This document shows, one piece after another, positions 60,797 to 64,000 of a stretch of DNA of 64,000 bases. Position 1 is the stretch's first letter; each line of letters opens with the position of its first letter. Location: assembly GCA_002345505.1 (NCBI GenBank), contig DDWJ01000034.1, positions 51,242 through 115,241 of the forward strand. Direction: 5' to 3'. Position numbers and translations under genes: made by a program. The notes under the pieces were generated by a model, which was not told where the DNA came from, ran no database searches, and worked only from the letters and a program-made list of their open reading frames with translations. Source of the stretch: Caryophanales bacterium UBA2289. Its GTDB lineage: Bacteria > Bacillota_I > Bacilli_A > Izemoplasmatales > Hujiaoplasmataceae.

Positions 60797-61447
60797 ATGA
60801 CTTTTAGAACACAATTTGAGAAAGAATTGGAAGAATTAAAATTAAGCTTAATAAAAATGGGGGATTTAGTTATAAAAAACATTCATTTATCTCTCCACTC
60901 TTTTATTGATATGAATACAGATTTAGCAGATAAAATTATAAAAGATGATAAACTAGTTAATCAATTAGAATATGATATAGAAAAAGAATGTATGAGGATT
61001 ATTCTTCGAGAACAACCCGTAGCTAAAGATTTAAGACTAATTACATCCGTACTAAAAATGATAACCGATTTAGAAAGAATCGGGGATCATGCTGCAGACA
61101 TTTCGAAATTAACAATATTTATGGAAAAAAATAACAAACCTTTTGTAGTTAAACAAGTTCACAAAATGGCTGATGCCAGTGAAGATATGATTAAAATGGC
61201 TTTGGAATCTTTTGTAAACCAAGATCAAACAATCGCTTTAAAAGTTATTGAATCAGACGATATTGTGGATGATTATTTTACAGAAGTCCAAAAGAGTGTT
61301 GCTGATGCAATAAGACAAAATAATATTGATGCTGATTATGCAATTTATCTAATGATGGTAGCTAAATATTTAGAAAGAATCGGTGACCATGCCGTAAACA
61401 TTGCAGAATGGGTTATTTTTTCTATTTTAGGGCATCATAGAAATTGA
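60797..61447 (+). CDS. phoU: Phosphate transport regulator PhoU
   Basis: PhoU links the Pst transporter's state to PhoR and restrains signalling when phosphate is plentiful. The 216-residue helical protein contains the two tandem PhoU repeats with metal-binding LERIGDHAADI and LERIGDHAVNIAE (second near residues 190-203). It lies between pstB and the phoP-phoR pair, the expected position. GGGGG precedes the ATG, and a possible separate promoter lies just upstream. Confidence 0.96.
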   Translation: MTFRTQFEKELEELKLSLIKMGDLVIKNIHLSLHSFIDMNTDLADKIIKDDKLVNQLEYDIEKECMRIILREQPVAKDLRLITSVLKMITDLERIGDHAADISKLTIFMEKNNKPFVVKQVHKMADASEDMIKMALESFVNQDQTIALKVIESDDIVDDYFTEVQKSVADAIRQNNIDADYAIYLMMVAKYLERIGDHAVNIAEWVIFSILGHHRN

Positions 61448-61457
61448 GGAAAAAATA

Positions 61458-62144
61458 TTGAAACCAATAATTTATTCAGTTGAAGATGATTTGAATATTC
61501 AAAACGTTATTCGAATAGCTTTACAAAATACTCAATTTGAAATTGTGTGTTTTGATAATGCTCACGAAATGTTCAATCAACTAGAAAAATCAACTCCTGA
61601 TTTGTTTTTGCTTGATATTATGCTACCGGATATGGATGGAATAGAAATAATAAAAAGAATAAAAAAACAACATCGATTGAAAAACATTCCGATAATGATC
61701 ATTTCTGCAAAAGCATCAGAAATTGACAAAGTAATTGGTCTTGATACTGGAGCTGACGACTATCTTATAAAACCATTTGGTGTTCTTGAATTAGTTTCAC
61801 GGGTTAAAGCGTTGTTGCGAAGAAATGATTCAAACGCTGAAGAAGATTCAATCAATATTAAAGGTTTAACTATAAACAAAAAGGAATATACAGCATTATA
61901 TGATAATAAATTGATTAGATTTACAAAAAAACAGTTCGAGCTTTTGGAATATCTCATGACGAAACCAGAAAGACTTATCTCGAAGGATGAAATATTAAAT
62001 AACGTATGGGGATATGATTTCTTCGGAGAAACAAGAACTTTAGACGTTCATATTAAGGAATTGAGAAGAAAATTAAAAATTGCAGGAATAAATCAAGAAG
62101 TAATTGAAACCATACGTGGAATAGGATATAAGTTTGTCCTATGA
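61458..62144 (+). CDS. phoP: Response regulator PhoP/PhoB (OmpR family)
   Basis: It is the DNA-binding partner of PhoR, expected to bind the repeats before pstS. The 228-residue protein has a receiver domain: acidic VEDD near residue 8, the phosphoacceptor Asp53 in LFLLDIMLPDMDG, the conserved Thr/Ser in IMIISAKAS, and Lys in YLIKPF. A winged-helix output domain follows (RFTKKQFELLEYLM, RTLDVHIKELRRKL, IETIRGIGYKF). The start is TTG at 61458 behind GAGG. It overlaps phoR by 4 bases. Calling it PhoP rests on context. Confidence 0.92.
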   Translation: MKPIIYSVEDDLNIQNVIRIALQNTQFEIVCFDNAHEMFNQLEKSTPDLFLLDIMLPDMDGIEIIKRIKKQHRLKNIPIMIISAKASEIDKVIGLDTGADDYLIKPFGVLELVSRVKALLRRNDSNAEEDSINIKGLTINKKEYTALYDNKLIRFTKKQFELLEYLMTKPERLISKDEILNNVWGYDFFGETRTLDVHIKELRRKLKIAGINQEVIETIRGIGYKFVL

Positions 62145-63847
62145 AAAGAAAAATCAGTTTACAGTTTGTATTGTTAATATTAATTTCGCTTATTGTTTTC
62201 ACTATCGGAGCTGCATTGATCGTAAAGGATACAATTAATAAAATAACCGAACTGAATTTAGAAAAATACCTTACAATAATAGAAACTGATACAGATAATT
62301 TAACCGAATCTGAAATTATAGACAAATACAGCGATTTAGACAATTATTTAAGAATTACTTTTATCGATTCGCAAGGAGTAGTTTTAGAAGATAGTTCTTC
62401 AGAAGATCTAGATAATCACTTAAATAGGCCCGAAATTCAAAATTTAGGAGAAACCTTTGTTAGACACTCGGATACTTTAAAGATTGATATGATGTATTTG
62501 GCTAGAGAGTTGCCTAGTGGAGTTTATTTGCGAGTTGCAATTCCGATTACGTCAGTATTGGGATTTGTTAACGATTTTATTGCGTTATCTTTCTTTATAG
62601 GCGTAATTATTATTACGTTATCGATTCTTTCTAGTTCCTACTTGATTAAACAAAGTCTAAAACCGTTAGAAGATATAAGACATATATTAAATAATGTCAA
62701 TGCTGGCGAGTATCAAGAAGTAATGTCGATTGTGAAATATGATGAAATAAATAATCTTCTAAGCGAAATAAATAATATTAATAAAACCATTTCTTCTACG
62801 ATTTTCTCTTTAAAAACAGAGAAACAAAAGTTAGACTTTTTATTAAATCATATGAATCAAGGCATTTGTGTTTTAGATAAAGATGCAAAAATAGTTCTAA
62901 TCAATTCTTATCTCAAAACACTATATAATTTTAATATTGATTATAATATAAATAAAGATTTCCGCTATTTAATCCGCGATGATGAACTACAAAAAATAAT
63001 TCAAGATACATACGATTTGAAAATAGAAAGGAATTATATTACAAAGATTGCTGAAAAATATTATTCCATTTCAATTATCTACTCAAAACAAGATTGGAGT
63101 TTTGAATCAAGTGTTATTTTAATCTATTCCGATATTACTCAAATTAGAAATACAGAAATATTAAAACGTGATTTCTTCATTAACGCTTCTCACGAACTAA
63201 AATCACCGTTAACCACTATTATTGGGTCCGCTGATTTGATTGCGCAAGGTATAGTTAAAGATCAAGAAACAAAAAATGATTTAATAAACCGCATTGGTTC
63301 AGAAGCAAAAAGAATGAATAATTTAGTAATGGATATGTTAGCTTTATCTGAGTACGAAACAAAAAAACAAGAGTCGCAAAATCAAATTATCAATCCTAAA
63401 AAAATAATTGAAGAAGTTATAATAAATTTAGAAGTTCTTGTTAAAACAAAGCAAACAAAAGTTCACCTCGAAATTGAAGAAACAAGTATTTTTATAGGTT
63501 ATGAAGAAATCTATCAAATTTTTAAAAATTTACTTGAGAATGCAATTAAATACGGGAAACAAGATGGTAACGTTTGGATTAAAACTTATATTGATAATGA
63601 AGATTTTGTTGTCAGTGTAAGAGATGATGGTATTGGCATACCTAAAAATGATATAAATCGAGTTTTTGAAAGGTTTTATCGTGTCGATAAGGCTCGCAGC
63701 AAATCAACCGGAGGCACCGGATTAGGACTTTCGATAGTCAAACATATTATATTAAACTATAAAGGACATATTGAATTGTTAAGTGAAGAAGATATCGGAA
63801 CTGAGGTAAAGATATTTATTCCAAAAAAAGAAATTAAAATACTTTAA
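62141..63847 (+). CDS. phoR: Phosphate sensor histidine kinase PhoR
   Basis: The 568-residue kinase has a first membrane helix (~8-30), an extracytoplasmic sensing region of ~105 residues, a second helix (~138-160), HAMP-like linker, and a PAS domain (~230-325, FLLNHMNQGICVLDKDAKIV). The HisKA box has His351 in FFINASHELKSPLTTI. The ATPase domain shows N (LLENAIKYG), G1 DDGIGIP, F (FERFYRVDKARS) and G2 GGTGLGLSIVK. The match to PhoR is from architecture and position after pst-phoU. It is followed by a terminator, so it ends the cluster. Confidence 0.93.
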   Translation: MKRKISLQFVLLILISLIVFTIGAALIVKDTINKITELNLEKYLTIIETDTDNLTESEIIDKYSDLDNYLRITFIDSQGVVLEDSSSEDLDNHLNRPEIQNLGETFVRHSDTLKIDMMYLARELPSGVYLRVAIPITSVLGFVNDFIALSFFIGVIIITLSILSSSYLIKQSLKPLEDIRHILNNVNAGEYQEVMSIVKYDEINNLLSEINNINKTISSTIFSLKTEKQKLDFLLNHMNQGICVLDKDAKIVLINSYLKTLYNFNIDYNINKDFRYLIRDDELQKIIQDTYDLKIERNYITKIAEKYYSISIIYSKQDWSFESSVILIYSDITQIRNTEILKRDFFINASHELKSPLTTIIGSADLIAQGIVKDQETKNDLINRIGSEAKRMNNLVMDMLALSEYETKKQESQNQIINPKKIIEEVIINLEVLVKTKQTKVHLEIEETSIFIGYEEIYQIFKNLLENAIKYGKQDGNVWIKTYIDNEDFVVSVRDDGIGIPKNDINRVFERFYRVDKARSKSTGGTGLGLSIVKHIILNYKGHIELLSEEDIGTEVKIFIPKKEIKIL

Positions 63848-63856
63848 ATATTATAA

Positions 63857-63876
63857 TAAAATAAAATAAAATAAAA
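63857..63876. repeat. TAAAA pentamer repeat
   Basis: Four perfect TAAAA units between phoR and its terminator. This is likely simple low-complexity sequence; it could vary in length by slippage. Confidence 0.6.
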
Positions 63877-63898
63877 TATCTTTATATTTACTATAAAT

Positions 63899-63930
63899 AA
63901 GTAAGATTGATGCTAAATCTTACTTTTTTT
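63899..63930 (+). terminator. Terminator after phoR
   Basis: AAGTAAGATT (63899-63908) pairs with AATCTTACTT (63916-63925) around a 7-base loop, followed by T residues. Nothing else is seen in the remaining 70 bases of the window. Confidence 0.88.
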
Positions 63931-64000
63931 GTTGTCTTTTTTGAATATAAATTATAAAAGTTTTTTATAGAGTTATTCTTAGAAAAACCATAGTTTTTTA

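Noticed and set aside
63857..63876. TAAAA repeats as a CRISPR or iteron array
   Set aside because: Units are only 5 bases with no spacers and no adjacent cas or rep gene.
1..64000. Mycoplasma-type genetic code (TGA as tryptophan)
   Set aside because: ligA and pncA end at TGA directly before the next gene, and tryptophans in conserved positions use TGG.
1..64000. Insertion sequences, prophage, tRNA or rRNA genes
   Set aside because: No transposase, integrase or phage gene, and no CCA-ended cloverleaf or rRNA-like segment was noticed in any gap; all gaps are about 300 bases or less.

Overview
The window is about 64 kb of AT-rich chromosome (roughly 30% GC by eye, not computed) carrying 65 protein genes, counting an incomplete uvrA at the left edge, and a replication origin. 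I see no rRNA, tRNA, CRISPR array, insertion sequence or prophage. The gene set (RNase M5, YutD, CdaA, PpaX, YfhO/CsbB/GtcA, Jag/KhpB, PhoP/PhoR) and the promoter style are those of a low-GC Bacillota. The general look suggests the Mollicutes-related orders Izemoplasmatales or Acholeplasmatales, but this is inference and no taxonomic search was possible. TGA is used as a stop codon (ligA, pncA) and Trp is TGG, so the genome uses the standard code, unlike Mycoplasma.

Left of the origin (1-39305) most genes are on the minus strand, co-directional with a fork leaving the origin near 39.4 kb. In order: the DNA repair set pcrA-ligA-uvrA; sodA; the NAD salvage pair pncA-pncB; tsaE-tsaB-rimI-tsaD-glnS (t6A modification plus glutaminyl-tRNA synthetase); a diacylglycerol kinase-like gene and pgi; an S1 protein; yutD-nfu-pgpA; an isoprenoid operon in which a CrtI-like/SCP2/membrane fusion and a PAS plus degenerate GGDEF membrane protein precede ispD and ispF; cdaA; a yfhO-csbB-gtcA surface glycosylation set; hflX, dusB, hslO; dagK-rnmV-rsmA-glyA; ppaX-HIT; and the classical origin-flanking block pth-jag-yidC-rnpA-rpmH.

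The origin is the rpmH-dnaA gap (39306-39608), with several TTTTCCACA-type DnaA boxes. To its right lie dnaA, dnaN, a COG2509-type flavoprotein, purA and an aminotransferase. The recF and gyrBA genes usual after dnaN are absent from the next 22 kb. A minus-strand block (46678-53562) then encodes all seven steps from DAHP synthase to chorismate, with AroE and AroK fused, plus prephenate dehydrogenase. It is followed by a flavin reductase-like gene, folD, purB and a PspC-like protein.

The right end (56722-63847) is a complete phosphate module: four PhoP-box-like repeats, a permuted PstS lipoprotein, PstC, PstA, PstB, PhoU, and the PhoP/PhoR two-component pair, apparently a self-contained sensing and uptake circuit.

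Promoters are unusually uniform. An extended -10 element of the form TRTGnTATAAT precedes many genes, and the exact 13-mer TTTATGTTATAAT occurs at least five times, always just upstream of a gene. The least explained genes are the pair at 18445-21972, upstream of ispD and ispF; they are the best candidates here for an undescribed membrane-lipid or isoprenoid function.
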